A DNA stretch of 64,000 nt, from positions 2,728,001-2,792,000 of the forward strand of contig NZ_CP028092.1 of the NCBI RefSeq assembly GCF_005491705.1, given 5' to 3'. Below the pieces are notes generated by a model. It was not told where the DNA came from and ran no database searches. It worked only from the letters and a program-made list of their open reading frames with translations. Below are positions 51,937 to 62,059 of this stretch, in pieces (within the stretch, counting starts at the first letter, position 1; each line of letters begins with the position of its first letter). The translations under genes and the position numbers were made by a program. Source of the DNA: Pontibacter sp. SGAir0037 (lineage in GTDB: Bacteria; Bacteroidota; Bacteroidia; Cytophagales; Hymenobacteraceae).

Positions 51937-54677
51937 CCTTTATATTTCGCTCTTTCTTTGGAAGGATCTATTGTATAGAACTCCACATTAGCTTCATAAT
52001 AATAGGTACCATCGTTTAAGCGGTTGCCTTTTGTATCGGTACCCGCCCAGTTAATCTGAGGATCGTTGGTTTCAAACACTTTGACACCCCAACGGTTAAA
52101 TACCGCAAAACTCATAGACCGGATAAACAGGCTTCTGTCATCTGGGCGGAAGATGTCGTTCTTATTATCGCCGTTCGGGGTAATGATGTTCGGCAGCATG
52201 AAAGAGATACAATTGTCGTTGCATTCCTCGTTGCTGTAAGCACTCTCGTTGCCTGCAGCATCGGTAGCCGTTACAACATAACATCCGGCAAACGACTCAA
52301 GGTTACGGTGTGTATAGGTAGTTTCTGTCGTTTCGCCAATTTTGGTATACTCTGTCTGACCTGGCCCTCTGAAGTAAACCGAATAGAAGGCAATATCAGC
52401 AGTACAATCACCTGTAATGTTAGGCGTCCAGTTCAGCACGTTCTGATACGGAGGAGGTGTCGGGTTTGCCAGGAAGGCTTCGCAATCAAGCGCGACAATG
52501 GATAATTCAGGCGGACAAACGACCTGCGGCAACAATACACAGATTTGCTGGCTGCTGTTGAGCAATGGCTCCGGCAGCCCCTCCTGGTCGTAAGTTCCCT
52601 GGGTTACAACATAGTAACAATATTCCTCGCCACGCGCTAAACCTGTGCCTCCATCAAAGGTGCCCGGGTCGGTAAATGTTCCGCTGGTGGACGTTGCACT
52701 TACGTCTTCCGCAATCAACACGAAAGCATTATTAATACGCCTGTATACCCTGTGTGTGAGCACCTCATTTTTCCAGGGCACCCTATACGTCCAGTTCAAC
52801 GAAATGGCCGCACTACCATCGGCAGCAGGTTCGCCGGATAAGCGTACACTGGATGCAGAAGTACTATCCTGAAGCACGGTTGCGGCTCCAGTATTACCCG
52901 AGTGGAAAAACTCTAAACGGTAGCGGTAGGCATTATCCTGGGTATTGATGTTATTGTCAGTAAAAACGGTATCGGCTAAATTAGTAGTAGTATATACTTG
53001 TGTATAAGTATTGCCACCTTCAATACCTTGCCCTACTTTTCTGGATAAACGATAACGGAAAGGAGCCGTTAGACTTCCGACTTCAGTTGGTTGCGTCCAT
53101 TTAACAGTTATCTGGCCGGCCGTTGCACTGGTTGCATCCACCGTAACATGTGTCATATACGGGATATCCTGTTCCAGCGCAATACAGGCTTCATTAGAAG
53201 CTATACTCTGGCCTCTTCCCGGACCAGGAAACTCAGCATAAATGATATAGCAGTAATTTACACCAGGAGTCAGCCCCTGTCCATTATTAGTGTCGGTATA
53301 GGTGGTTTGGGCTCTGTCGACCTCTCCAATTAAAACGTAGCCTGTTTCAGGTGGAACACCAGTCTGGCAGGGCCCGGGCACATAACCGCTGGGGCCTTCG
53401 CGCCTGTAAATTCTGATGGTGGCAGCATTCTGGCAAATATAGGAATCCCAGTTCAGCACCACGTTCCTGTCGTCGGCGGTCGCACTCAGGTTTTGCGGAG
53501 GAGGCCCCACAACAGTAATATTATAGGGCTGCAAATCTGTAAGCGGAACAGGATTATTACCGGCAGGCCTGTCTACTGCCCTGAAAATAACCTGGTACGG
53601 CAATGCCCTTACATCAGAACAGGCTGTACTCCAGCTGAACTTGCCTGTAGCCAGGCCGGGGTTGTTGGTAGCTGGCGTAAAGGTGGCAGGAGGCAAAATA
53701 CCACCCAAAGCTGTCAAAAGGATAGAATGGTTGTCAGGATCTGTTGCCCGGATGGTAGTATTGATAGTTGTTCCGGCTACCACACATGTATCTTTCGGAG
53801 TTAGGACAGGAGGCCTGTTCGGAGTCTCCCTTACCAGTATCTGCATATCGCGCACAATCTCTCCCATTTTTACTGCGGCACCATTGCTGGATACCCGCCA
53901 TTCTTCTACCACAAAGGCTATACTATATTCCCCTTGCCGGCAGGGAGAATCCCAGGTTAACTGGCCCGTTCGGGGGTCTAATGTTAGTGTTGCAGGCCCT
54001 GAATTATCAGCCGTCTGGCAATTGCCACCCGTGAAGGTTAAATGAGGAAGTGAATAACCCGGCACATCACGCGGTGTGGTATTATTTCCAATCGTACGTT
54101 GTGGCACACGCAGTTTAAAAACCAGGCTATCGCCATCCGGATCGTAGGCACCGGGGTTATGCACAAATCGCTGGCCAACGGCTGCAAGATCCAACGGAGG
54201 CACTTCAAAAACAGGCGTACTGTTCGGCCTGAAAGGATTTATAACAATGGTTGTGGAGATGTAAAAGGAAACCTGAGACGACGGAGGGGCTATGTTGAGA
54301 ATCTGATCATCCCGGTTCACTCCTATCCAGAACACCTTGTATTCGCCACTGGCGCCATAGGTATGTTCCCACTTGAAAACCTGTACCTGGGTTGCCGGAA
54401 AATCAGGACTGGTTATCAAAGCGGTACGGTCAATCGTAACTGAATTGCCGTCCCCCATATAAATAGTTGCAACAGGATCCTGGGCATCTACCATAGAGTT
54501 ACGGTAGATGTTCATGGTAAAGTAAAAGTGCCGCGGGTTAGCAGGGTCCCGTTCGGCAGTAATTTCTCCGCCACGAATGTGAGTAGCTTGTGCGCTTATA
54601 AAACAACCCGACAATACTATCAACAAACACAATAAACTACCAGGTAACAGATACTTTAGAGGTAAACTATTTGGCAT
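51915..54677 (-). CDS. Large secreted surface protein with fibronectin-like repeats and T9SS type B end
   Basis: The 920-residue protein has an N-terminal signal peptide (PLKYLLPGSLLCLLIVLSG) followed by ATHIRGGEITAER, a start seen in many Cytophagales surface proteins, several repeated beta domains including fibronectin-like ones (YNITVVGPPPQNLSATADD and FYSVYFRGPGQTEYTKIG) and a gliding-motility-associated C-terminus (LPNIITPNGDNKNDIFRPDD, FNRWGVKVFET, YYYEANVEFYT). This C-terminus is a type B T9SS signal. The earlier TTG start at 54701 is rejected in favour of ATG 54677. Role likely adhesion or matrix. Confidence 0.87.
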   Translation of the reverse strand: MPNSLPLKYLLPGSLLCLLIVLSGCFISAQATHIRGGEITAERDPANPRHFYFTMNIYRNSMVDAQDPVATIYMGDGNSVTIDRTALITSPDFPATQVQVFKWEHTYGASGEYKVFWIGVNRDDQILNIAPPSSQVSFYISTTIVINPFRPNSTPVFEVPPLDLAAVGQRFVHNPGAYDPDGDSLVFKLRVPQRTIGNNTTPRDVPGYSLPHLTFTGGNCQTADNSGPATLTLDPRTGQLTWDSPCRQGEYSIAFVVEEWRVSSNGAAVKMGEIVRDMQILVRETPNRPPVLTPKDTCVVAGTTINTTIRATDPDNHSILLTALGGILPPATFTPATNNPGLATGKFSWSTACSDVRALPYQVIFRAVDRPAGNNPVPLTDLQPYNITVVGPPPQNLSATADDRNVVLNWDSYICQNAATIRIYRREGPSGYVPGPCQTGVPPETGYVLIGEVDRAQTTYTDTNNGQGLTPGVNYCYIIYAEFPGPGRGQSIASNEACIALEQDIPYMTHVTVDATSATAGQITVKWTQPTEVGSLTAPFRYRLSRKVGQGIEGGNTYTQVYTTTNLADTVFTDNNINTQDNAYRYRLEFFHSGNTGAATVLQDSTSASSVRLSGEPAADGSAAISLNWTYRVPWKNEVLTHRVYRRINNAFVLIAEDVSATSTSGTFTDPGTFDGGTGLARGEEYCYYVVTQGTYDQEGLPEPLLNSSQQICVLLPQVVCPPELSIVALDCEAFLANPTPPPYQNVLNWTPNITGDCTADIAFYSVYFRGPGQTEYTKIGETTETTYTHRNLESFAGCYVVTATDAAGNESAYSNEECNDNCISFMLPNIITPNGDNKNDIFRPDDRSLFIRSMSFAVFNRWGVKVFETNDPQINWAGTDTKGNRLNDGTYYYEANVEFYTIDPSKERAKYKGWVEIVR

Positions 54678-54824
54678 ATAGATAGGGTTTGGCTGGAACA
54701 AAGGTATAATATTAACTAATTTTTCGTCATATTATTATCAACAAACACTGGTATTATCGGTTATAGGTAAGGCTCCTAGTCCTACGCAGGGCAATTTAGA
54801 TTGATTCAAAATATAATATTAAAA

Positions 54825-54855
54825 TTGTTTTCTATACGCTCCGAATGTACCTTTG
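54825..54855 (+). promoter_or_regulatory. Promoter of the sdhCAB operon
   Basis: TACCTTTG at 54848-54855 fits TAnnTTTG and a TTG at 54825 lies 20 bp upstream of it, matching the Bacteroidota -33/-7 layout. The ATG of sdhC follows 43 bp later. Confidence 0.65.
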
Positions 54856-54898
54856 GGCGTAAAAAAAAGCTTACTAATTTAAACTTTAACTGATACAG

Positions 54899-55585
54899 AT
54901 GAATTGGTTTACTAAAACTTTTTCCAGTACCGTTGGACGGAAAATAGTTATGTCGGTCACAGGCCTTTTTCTGTGCTCTTTCCTGGTTGTCCATTTAATT
55001 GGGAACCTGCAGCTGTTTAAGAACGATGGAGGTATAGCCTTTAACGTTTATTCAGACTTTATGGCGCATAGTTTTATCATCAGAATTATGGAAGTTGTCC
55101 TGGTTCTAGGGTTTGTATTCCACATTTACGATGCCATTGCTCTTACCCGCCGTAACAAAGCTGCACGCCCGATAGATTATGCTGAAAAGCGCCCTCAGGA
55201 AAACAGTACTTGGTCTTCCCGCAACATGGGTTTGTTGGGTACCGTGATTCTTGTATTCCTGATCATACACCTTTGGAATTTCTTTGTACCTGCCCGCTTC
55301 GGTGGCCTGGAGGGAGTTGTAATTGAAGATGTGGAGTATGACAACCTGTACCTGAAAGTTGTTCAGTCATTCCAGATCTGGTGGTATGTAGCCATCTATG
55401 TGATATCGATGGTTGCCCTGGCCTATCACCTTATCCATGGCTTCCAGAGTGCCTTCCAGACTCTGGGTCTTGATCATAAGAAATACACTCCGTTCATCCA
55501 GGCGTTCGGTTATGCGTTTTCAGTTTTGGTTTGCCTTGGCTTTGCAATCATTCCATTGTATTTCTTTTTCACTGGTATTAACTAA
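54899..55585 (+). CDS. sdhC: Succinate dehydrogenase cytochrome b558-type subunit SdhC
   Basis: The 228-residue protein has five membrane segments and His residues in them (FLVVHLIGNLQLF, FVFHIYDAIAL, LVFLIIHLWNFF, ALAYHLIHGFQSAFQ) suitable for two hemes. It anchors SdhA and SdhB in the membrane and passes electrons to menaquinone. It begins the sdhC-sdhA-sdhB operon behind a good promoter. Confidence 0.93.
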   Translation: MNWFTKTFSSTVGRKIVMSVTGLFLCSFLVVHLIGNLQLFKNDGGIAFNVYSDFMAHSFIIRIMEVVLVLGFVFHIYDAIALTRRNKAARPIDYAEKRPQENSTWSSRNMGLLGTVILVFLIIHLWNFFVPARFGGLEGVVIEDVEYDNLYLKVVQSFQIWWYVAIYVISMVALAYHLIHGFQSAFQTLGLDHKKYTPFIQAFGYAFSVLVCLGFAIIPLYFFFTGIN

Positions 55586-55600
55586 GTTGCTATAGTTGCT

Positions 55601-57535
55601 ATGATTTTAGATTCAAACATCCCGGAAGGCCCTTTAGCCGAAAAATGGGATAAGCATAAATTTGGAGTAAAGCTGGTTAACCCGGCTAACAAACGTAAAT
55701 ATGATATTATTGTAGTGGGTACTGGCCTTGCCGGTGCTTCTGCAGCTGCTACTTTCGGAGAACTAGGTTACAATGTAAAAGCTTTCTGCTTCCAAGACTC
55801 CCCTCGCCGTGCACACTCCATCGCAGCACAAGGTGGTATAAACGCAGCAAAAAATTACCAGAACGACGGTGACTCTGTGTTCCGTCTTTTCTATGATACC
55901 ATTAAAGGTGGTGACTACCGTGCACGTGAGGCTAACGTTTACCGCCTGGCACAGGTATCTGTTAACATCATCGACCAGTGCGTGGCGCAAGGTGTACCTT
56001 TTGCACGTGACTACGGCGGCCTGCTGGCTAACCGTTCTTTCGGTGGTGCTCAGGTATCGCGTACATTCTATGCCCGCGGCCAAACTGGTCAGCAGCTGTT
56101 GTTAGGTGCCTACTCTGCCCTTAACCGCCAGATTGCTTATGGTAAAGTTAAACTTTACCCACGCACAGAAATGCTGGACCTGGTAATGGTAGATGGCAAA
56201 GCTCGTGGTATTGTTACCCGAAACCTGGTTACAGGTAAAGTAGAATCTCACAGCGCCCATGCTGTTGTGTTGGCTACAGGTGGCTATGGCAACGTATTCT
56301 TCCTTTCTACAAACGCCATGGGCTCTAATGCAACAGCAGCCTGGAGAGCTTATAAGAAAGGGGCGCTGTTTGCTAACCCTTGCTATACTCAGATTCACCC
56401 AACCTGTATTCCGGTAACAGGTACGCATCAGTCTAAGCTTACGCTGATGTCTGAGTCGCTCCGTAACGACGGACGCGTTTGGGTGCCTAAAACAGTAGAA
56501 ATAGCTCAGAGACTGCGCAAAGGAGAAATTAAAGTAGCTGATATAGCTGAAGCTGACAGAGATTACTACCTGGAGCGTAAGTACCCGGCTTTCGGTAACC
56601 TGGTACCACGTGACGTGGCATCACGAAATGCCAAACTGGTATGCGACGAAGGTCGTGGCGTAGGTGCATCTGGCCTTGCTGTTTATCTTGATTTTGCCGA
56701 TGCCATTAAACGCGATGGTTTAGCTGCAATTGCTGCGAAGTATGGTAACCTTTTCGATATGTACGCAAAGATTACCGATGAAAACCCGTATGAATTGCCA
56801 ATGCGTATTTATCCGGCTGTTCACTATACCATGGGTGGCCTTTGGGTAGACTATAACCTGATGACCAATCTGCCAGGTTTATACGCAACAGGTGAGTGTA
56901 ACTTCTCTGATCACGGTGCTAACCGCTTAGGTGCTTCTGCCCTGATGCAAGGTCTGGCCGACGGCTATTTCGTTATACCTTATACAATCGGTGACTATCT
57001 GGCAAAAATGCCATACGATAAAATAGGTACGGATCATCCTGCCTTCAGAGAAGCTGAGCAAAATGTGGTATCTATGACCAATAAGCTTCTTTCTATTAAG
57101 GGTTCTAAAACTGTAGATTACTTCCACAAACAACTTGGCCACATCATGTGGGACTACTGCGGTATGGCCCGTAATGCGGAAGGCCTTCAGTTTGCGAAAC
57201 AGGAAATCCGTAAATTACGCGATGAATTCTGGCATGATGTGAAAGTAACTGGTGTGAATGAAGAATTTAACCAGACACTGGAGAAAGCACACCGTGTGGC
57301 TGACTTCCTGGAGCTGGGCGAACTGATGATCGATGATGCACTTCACAGAAATGAGTCGTGCGGCGGTCACTTCCGTGAAGAATACCAGACACCGGAAAAC
57401 GAAGCTCTTCGTGACGATGAGAACTTTGCATACGTAGCTGCCTGGGAATTCACTGGCGTTGGAAACGATCCGGTACTTCACAAAGAAGAGCTGAAGTTCG
57501 AGAACGTGAAATTAACGCAGCGTAGTTATAAATAA
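55601..57535 (+). CDS. sdhA: Succinate dehydrogenase/fumarate reductase flavoprotein SdhA
   Basis: The 644-residue subunit oxidises succinate to fumarate. It shows the FAD-binding [20 protein letters not shown], the covalent-FAD His in [19 protein letters not shown], the substrate region [11 protein letters not shown] and the catalytic [14 protein letters not shown]. Length is typical of the non-proteobacterial type. It is 15 bp downstream of sdhC and separated from sdhB by a short repeat region. Confidence 0.96.
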   Translation: MILDSNIPEGPLAEKWDKHKFGVKLVNPANKRKYDIIVVGTGLAGASAAATFGELGYNVKAFCFQDSPRRAHSIAAQGGINAAKNYQNDGDSVFRLFYDTIKGGDYRAREANVYRLAQVSVNIIDQCVAQGVPFARDYGGLLANRSFGGAQVSRTFYARGQTGQQLLLGAYSALNRQIAYGKVKLYPRTEMLDLVMVDGKARGIVTRNLVTGKVESHSAHAVVLATGGYGNVFFLSTNAMGSNATAAWRAYKKGALFANPCYTQIHPTCIPVTGTHQSKLTLMSESLRNDGRVWVPKTVEIAQRLRKGEIKVADIAEADRDYYLERKYPAFGNLVPRDVASRNAKLVCDEGRGVGASGLAVYLDFADAIKRDGLAAIAAKYGNLFDMYAKITDENPYELPMRIYPAVHYTMGGLWVDYNLMTNLPGLYATGECNFSDHGANRLGASALMQGLADGYFVIPYTIGDYLAKMPYDKIGTDHPAFREAEQNVVSMTNKLLSIKGSKTVDYFHKQLGHIMWDYCGMARNAEGLQFAKQEIRKLRDEFWHDVKVTGVNEEFNQTLEKAHRVADFLELGELMIDDALHRNESCGGHFREEYQTPENEALRDDENFAYVAAWEFTGVGNDPVLHKEELKFENVKLTQRSYK

Positions 57536-57538
57536 GAA

Positions 57539-57636
57539 AATTAGAAATTAAAAATTATGAATTATAAATGGCCCAAAAGCAATTCAGCTTATTCCGTTTA
57601 CTTAATTCCTAATTCCTAATTCGTAATTCATAATTA
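57539..57636. repeat. Heptanucleotide repeats in inverted arrangement between sdhA and sdhB
   Basis: Left arm: AATTAGA, AATTAAA, AATTATG, AATTATA (57539-57566). Right arm: TTAATTC, CTAATTC, CTAATTC, GTAATTC, ATAATTA (57602-57636). Both arms have 7-bp periods, and the right arm is complementary to the left; AATTATGAATTA (57553-57564) is the exact inverse of TAATTCATAATT (57624-57635). The spacer is about 35 bp. It lies inside an operon. Confidence 0.8.
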
Positions 57637-57645
57637 GAAAAAGAA

Positions 57646-58428
57646 ATGGCTGGAAGTAATCCAAATGCAAAACCGATGGACTTAACGCTTAAGGTTTGGC
57701 GCCAAAAAGATAGAAATTCTGCTGGTCAGTTAGTAACTTATCCTGTAAAAGGTGTATCACCTGATATGTCTTTTCTGGAAATGCTTGATGTACTAAACGA
57801 AGACCTGCTTGTTCAAGGCCAGGAGCCAATCGCTTTTGACCACGATTGCCGCGAAGGTATCTGCGGTATGTGTAGCTTGTTTATCAACGGCCGTGCGCAC
57901 GGTCCGGAAAGAGGAACAACCACCTGCCAGCTGCACATGCGTCACTTTAAAGACGGAGACACCATTACCATTGAACCATGGAGAGCAGCTGCCTTTCCTG
58001 TGCACAAAGACCTGGTTGTAGACCGTTCTGCTCTGGATCGTATTCAGCAGGCAGGTGGTTACATTTCTGTCAATACAGGTGGTGTACCAGATGCAAACGC
58101 AATTCCGATTCCAAAGTCTATAGCAGACAAGGCATTTGATGCAGCTACCTGTATTCAGTGTGGAGCCTGTGTGGCAGCCTGTAAAAACGCATCTGCCATG
58201 CTGTTTGTAAGTGCCAAGGTATCTCAGCTATCAATGCTTCCTCAGGGGAAAGTGGAGCGCAAGACACGCGTAGAAAACATGGTAGCTCAGATGGATGCTG
58301 AAGGGTTCGGTGCTTGTACAAACACAGGTGCCTGTGCTGCAGAGTGTCCTGTAGGCATCTCGCTAGAGAACATCAACATGCTTAGAAGAGAATTTATAGC
58401 TGCCAAAGCTACGTCAGAAAACGTGTAG
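57646..58428 (+). CDS. sdhB: Succinate dehydrogenase iron-sulfur subunit SdhB
   Basis: The 260-residue protein holds the three Fe-S clusters: 2Fe-2S in [16 protein letters not shown] and the later TTCQLHM, 4Fe-4S and 3Fe-4S cysteines in [16 protein letters not shown] and [12 protein letters not shown]. It carries electrons from SdhA to SdhC. It ends the operon at the terminator 58453-58487. Confidence 0.95.
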   Translation: MAGSNPNAKPMDLTLKVWRQKDRNSAGQLVTYPVKGVSPDMSFLEMLDVLNEDLLVQGQEPIAFDHDCREGICGMCSLFINGRAHGPERGTTTCQLHMRHFKDGDTITIEPWRAAAFPVHKDLVVDRSALDRIQQAGGYISVNTGGVPDANAIPIPKSIADKAFDAATCIQCGACVAACKNASAMLFVSAKVSQLSMLPQGKVERKTRVENMVAQMDAEGFGACTNTGACAAECPVGISLENINMLRREFIAAKATSENV

Positions 58429-58452
58429 TATCGCGTAACTATGATCATCTCA

Positions 58453-58487
58453 GAAAAGGGCGAGGCTGTTTAGTTCTCGCCCTTTTC
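58453..58487 (+). terminator. Terminator of the sdh operon
   Basis: GAAAAGGGCGAG (58453-58464) pairs with CTCGCCCTTTTC (58476-58487) around an 11-nt loop; the T-rich part lies in the stem and after it. Confidence 0.8.
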
Positions 58488-58592
58488 ATTTCTATCATTA
58501 GAAGTATACCCAACATATTTGTATACTTGCAGGAGAGCGAAATTAAACACATAAACCTCATAACTGTTTACTGGGGTAAGTAGAACAGCAAA

Positions 58593-59117
58593 ATGATAAC
58601 ACTTATATCCGGCACTAATCGCCCTGACTCCAACACAAGAGCTATTGTCAGTTTATATGCTTCTATGCTGGAAGCACGCCAGCAACCTTATCAGATCCTG
58701 GACCTCGTGGATCTGCCAGCTGACTTTACCAACAACGCTCTGTATAGCTATACTGGCAAAAATGAGGAGTTCAACAAACTGAGTGCCTTCATTTCGAATG
58801 CCGATAAGTTTATTTTTATAGTTCCTGAGTATAATGGATCGTTTCCGGGAGTACTTAAGTCCTTTATTGATGGCTTAGCCTACCCCTTCACGTTTAAGGG
58901 GAAAAAAGCTGCCTTGGTTGGCTTATCCTCCGGAATGCAGGGAGGTTTGCTGGCTTTAAGCCACTTAACAGACATCTTTAACTACCTGGGCATGCACGTG
59001 CTGGCTCAGAAAATGAAGTTTGCCCATATCAGTAAAAACTTTAATGGGAAAGAAGTAACAAATGAATTTTACCGGCAATTAATGGAAGAGCAGGTAGAGG
59101 CATTTCTTAACTTCTGA
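58593..59117 (+). CDS. NADPH-dependent FMN reductase (flavodoxin-like)
   Basis: The 174-residue protein has the NADPH-dependent FMN reductase fold: TLISGTNRPDSNTRAIVSLY (flavin phosphate loop), VPEYNGSFPGVLKSFIDGLAYPFTFKGK (flavin ring region) and AALVGLSSGMQGGLLALSHL. It reduces FMN or, in related enzymes, quinones or azo compounds. It stands alone between two terminators. Confidence 0.88.
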   Translation: MITLISGTNRPDSNTRAIVSLYASMLEARQQPYQILDLVDLPADFTNNALYSYTGKNEEFNKLSAFISNADKFIFIVPEYNGSFPGVLKSFIDGLAYPFTFKGKKAALVGLSSGMQGGLLALSHLTDIFNYLGMHVLAQKMKFAHISKNFNGKEVTNEFYRQLMEEQVEAFLNF

Positions 59118-59130
59118 ATAGCTATACAAA

Positions 59131-59177
59131 AAAAAGACAAAAGGCCTGCTGTGATACAGCAGGCCTTTTGTCTTTTT
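59131..59177. terminator. Bidirectional terminator (22-bp perfect stem)
   Basis: The arm at 59131-59152 (AAAAAGACAAAAGGCCTGCT then GT) pairs exactly with 59156-59177, loop GAT. It separates the FMN reductase and ftsZ genes. Confidence 0.85.
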
Positions 59178-59192
59178 GGTATAGCGAAACTA

Positions 59193-60704
59193 TTAGTCTA
59201 CATTATCATGTAAAAAGCGGTTATCTCCTAATATCTCGTTATCATCGTTCAGGTTGAAACGAGAAATACGATGTTCAGAAGAATGACCTACTTTCTCTAA
59301 AGAAACATTTCTGCGCAGGTAAGCTGGCACATCTAATTTCTCTTTAATAGCCTCAGAAGTGATTTCAGAACTCAGCATTCTTAAACGTTCTCTTCTTTCC
59401 TCTGCCCTGCGACGCATCAATTCACGCTCATCTACACGCTCACGCGCCATTTCATCATGTCGGCTAGCGGCATTAGGTGTTACCTGCTGCTCGTCTCCGT
59501 CCAGTTCAAAAACGATGCGGGTAGGTTGCTGCTGCTCTACAGGTTTACGCGTCTCATATTGTTGAGGAGGCGTAACCGGAGGCTGTGGCGTTGCAACCGG
59601 AGCAACTACAGGCTTAGGAGCAGCAAACGCTGGCACCTCGGCCATTTCTGGTCTTGCTGGTTCAGCTACTGCAATTGGCTTCTGGCTGTCTAAATCAAAA
59701 ACTGTTTTTTTTGGCTCAATGATAGCTTCTGCCGTGCTGGCAAAACCAGTTGCAATAACCGTTACACGAATGCTTTGTCCTAAAGAAGAATCGATACCGT
59801 GCCCGAAGATTACTTCTGCTTCCTGGCCCGCTTTATCCTGAATATATTCAGTGATCTCCGTCAGTTCATCCATCTCAAGTTCAGCCTGCTCGCCAGACAT
59901 AATAGAAAGAAGAATTTTCTGAGCGCCATGAATATCAGTATTATTCAACAACGGAGAAGACAAAGCTTCTTCAGCAGCACGAAGTGCACGGCCTTCACCC
60001 TCTGTAGTTGCAGAACCCATTACTGCAGCTCCAGAATCTTTCATAACCGTTTTAACGTCTTCAAAGTCAACGTTAACTTCAGCTGTAACTGTTATGATTT
60101 CAGCAATAGATTTTGCTGCTGTGGTAAGCACATTATCTGCTTTCGCAAAAGCCTCGCGAATGGTCAGGTTGCCGAACATTTCGCGTAGCTTGTCATTCAG
60201 GATAACCAGAATTGTATCGCAGTTTTCGCTCAGTTCTTTTACACCGTTCTCAGCAGCCGTTTTCTTTTTCTTACCTTCGAAAACAAAGGGTGCTGTTACA
60301 ATACCAACCGTTAATATTCCCAGCTCTTTCGCTACTTTAGCAATAACCGGTGCAGCACCTGTACCGGTACCACCACCCATACCAGCCGTTATAAACACCA
60401 TTTTAGTGTCATGGCTAAGCATTTCACGTATTTCCTCTTTGCTCTCCAAAGCAGCCTGCTTTCCTTTTTCAGGATTAGCACCTGCACCAAGTCCTTCTGT
60501 CAGGTTTTGGCCTATGGCAAGCTTATTGGGAACAGCGCTACTTTGTAGTGCCTGTGCATCGGTATTGCAGATAATAAACTCCACATCCTTGATGCCCTGG
60601 TTATACATGTGGTTTACGGCATTACTTCCGCCTCCCCCAACACCAATTACCTTTATGATAGACTTACTGCTGGATGGCAAATCGAAACTATACATTGAAG
60701 TCAT
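59193..60704 (-). CDS. ftsZ: Cell division protein FtsZ
   Basis: FtsZ is the tubulin-like GTPase of the division ring. The 503-residue protein has GVGGGGSNAVNHM, the GTP signature AGMGGGTGTGAAPV and NVDFEDVKTVMKDSGAAVMG. The conserved C-terminal peptide DVPAYLRRN lies about 45 residues before the end, followed by a Bacteroidota-type tail ending FLHDNVD. A disordered Pro/Gln-rich linker (about 340-440) separates them. It ends the dcw cluster. Confidence 0.97.
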   Translation of the reverse strand: MTSMYSFDLPSSSKSIIKVIGVGGGGSNAVNHMYNQGIKDVEFIICNTDAQALQSSAVPNKLAIGQNLTEGLGAGANPEKGKQAALESKEEIREMLSHDTKMVFITAGMGGGTGTGAAPVIAKVAKELGILTVGIVTAPFVFEGKKKKTAAENGVKELSENCDTILVILNDKLREMFGNLTIREAFAKADNVLTTAAKSIAEIITVTAEVNVDFEDVKTVMKDSGAAVMGSATTEGEGRALRAAEEALSSPLLNNTDIHGAQKILLSIMSGEQAELEMDELTEITEYIQDKAGQEAEVIFGHGIDSSLGQSIRVTVIATGFASTAEAIIEPKKTVFDLDSQKPIAVAEPARPEMAEVPAFAAPKPVVAPVATPQPPVTPPQQYETRKPVEQQQPTRIVFELDGDEQQVTPNAASRHDEMARERVDERELMRRRAEERRERLRMLSSEITSEAIKEKLDVPAYLRRNVSLEKVGHSSEHRISRFNLNDDNEILGDNRFLHDNVD

Positions 60705-60730
60705 GCTAAAATTCTCCTGCTCTAAATGGG

Positions 60731-62047
60731 TTAATAACTTTGTTTGTTGTTGTCAATATCATCTGACAAAAAGCCCTTGATCATCTGGAAGAGGCCGCTT
60801 CCACCTTCCTTAGGAGCACTTTTAGGTGCTTTCTGAACTGGTTTGGCCACTTCTTTATGTGGTTCCACATCAGCAAAGGTTTTTGTTCTCTGGTCTATCG
60901 ATTGGTAACCGGCCAGCACCAGACCTACGCTTGTAGCATACATCGGGCTTTTTACGGCATCAATCTTAGACTTACCTAAGTGTTCGTTCGGATATCCGAT
61001 GCGGGTATCCATACCTGTGATATATTCTATTAACTGTACCAGGTTCTGCAACTGTGCACCCCCTCCCGTTACTACAATACCAGCTGCTAAGTTATTAGCA
61101 TATCCAGACCTAACAATCTCCGCGTAAACGAGTTCAACAATTTCTTCCATTCTTGCTTCTATTATATATGCAAGGTTTTTCAAAGAAATTTCTTTCGGTG
61201 TACGGTCACGTAAGCCAGGAATAGAAACTATTTCATTCTCAGAGGCTTCATCAGCAATAGCTTTACCAAATTTAACTTTCAGCTGTTCTGCCTGGTTCTG
61301 CATCACCATGCAGCCTTGCTTTATATCGGAAGTAATAATGTTGCCTCCGAATGGTAAAACTGCTGTATGGCGAATAATATTGTCTTTAAAAATGGCCAGA
61401 TCAGTTGTGCCACCACCTATATCCACTAACGCAACACCTGCTTCTTTTTCCTCTTCACTGAGAACCGACATACAAGATGCCAGCGGCTCCAGAATCAGGT
61501 TATCGATCTCCAGACCTGCTCTGTGAATGCACTTGTTTATGTTGTTGATGGCATTAGACTGGGCTGTTATGATATGGAAGTTACCTTCTAAACGAACTCC
61601 CGTCATACCAACCGGATCAACAATGCCTTCTTCGTAATCTACTTTATACTCCTGCGGCATTACATGAATAATTTCACTGCCCGGAGGAGTAACCAATCGG
61701 TACATGTCGTTCGTCAGACGATTCACATCGTCTACGGTAATCTCATTGTCTGTTACCTGCCGTGTAATACTTCCATTATGTTGCAGACTTTTAATATGCT
61801 GCCCCGCAATACCAACATTTACAACACCAATGTTAATCTCCGACTGTTCTTCGGCCTGGCGAATTGCTTTCTTTATAGCATCAACAGTTTTATCGATATT
61901 GCTGACAATACCGCGTACTACTCCTTCCGAAGTAGCTTTGCCCATGCCTAAAATCTCAAGCTTGCCATATTCATTTCTCCGACCAACAAGTGCGCAAACT
62001 TTTGTGGTGCCGATGTCCAAGCCTACTACTATTTTGTCGTTCTGCAT
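60731..62047 (-). CDS. ftsA: Cell division protein FtsA
   Basis: The 438-residue actin-like protein tethers FtsZ to the membrane. It has VVGLDIGTTKVCALVG, the phosphate loop VALVDIGGGTTDLAIF and GIVVTGGGAQLQNLVQLIEY, plus an amphipathic C-terminus (GGSGLFQMIKGFLSDD) as membrane anchor. It is 26 bp upstream of ftsZ and 12 bp after ftsQ. Confidence 0.96.
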   Translation of the reverse strand: MQNDKIVVGLDIGTTKVCALVGRRNEYGKLEILGMGKATSEGVVRGIVSNIDKTVDAIKKAIRQAEEQSEINIGVVNVGIAGQHIKSLQHNGSITRQVTDNEITVDDVNRLTNDMYRLVTPPGSEIIHVMPQEYKVDYEEGIVDPVGMTGVRLEGNFHIITAQSNAINNINKCIHRAGLEIDNLILEPLASCMSVLSEEEKEAGVALVDIGGGTTDLAIFKDNIIRHTAVLPFGGNIITSDIKQGCMVMQNQAEQLKVKFGKAIADEASENEIVSIPGLRDRTPKEISLKNLAYIIEARMEEIVELVYAEIVRSGYANNLAAGIVVTGGGAQLQNLVQLIEYITGMDTRIGYPNEHLGKSKIDAVKSPMYATSVGLVLAGYQSIDQRTKTFADVEPHKEVAKPVQKAPKSAPKEGGSGLFQMIKGFLSDDIDNNKQSY

Positions 62048-62059
62048 ATGCTGTATAAG

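Noticed and set aside
57539..57636. CRISPR-like array
   Set aside because: The repeat units are 7 bp with no spacers and no cas genes occur in the window.
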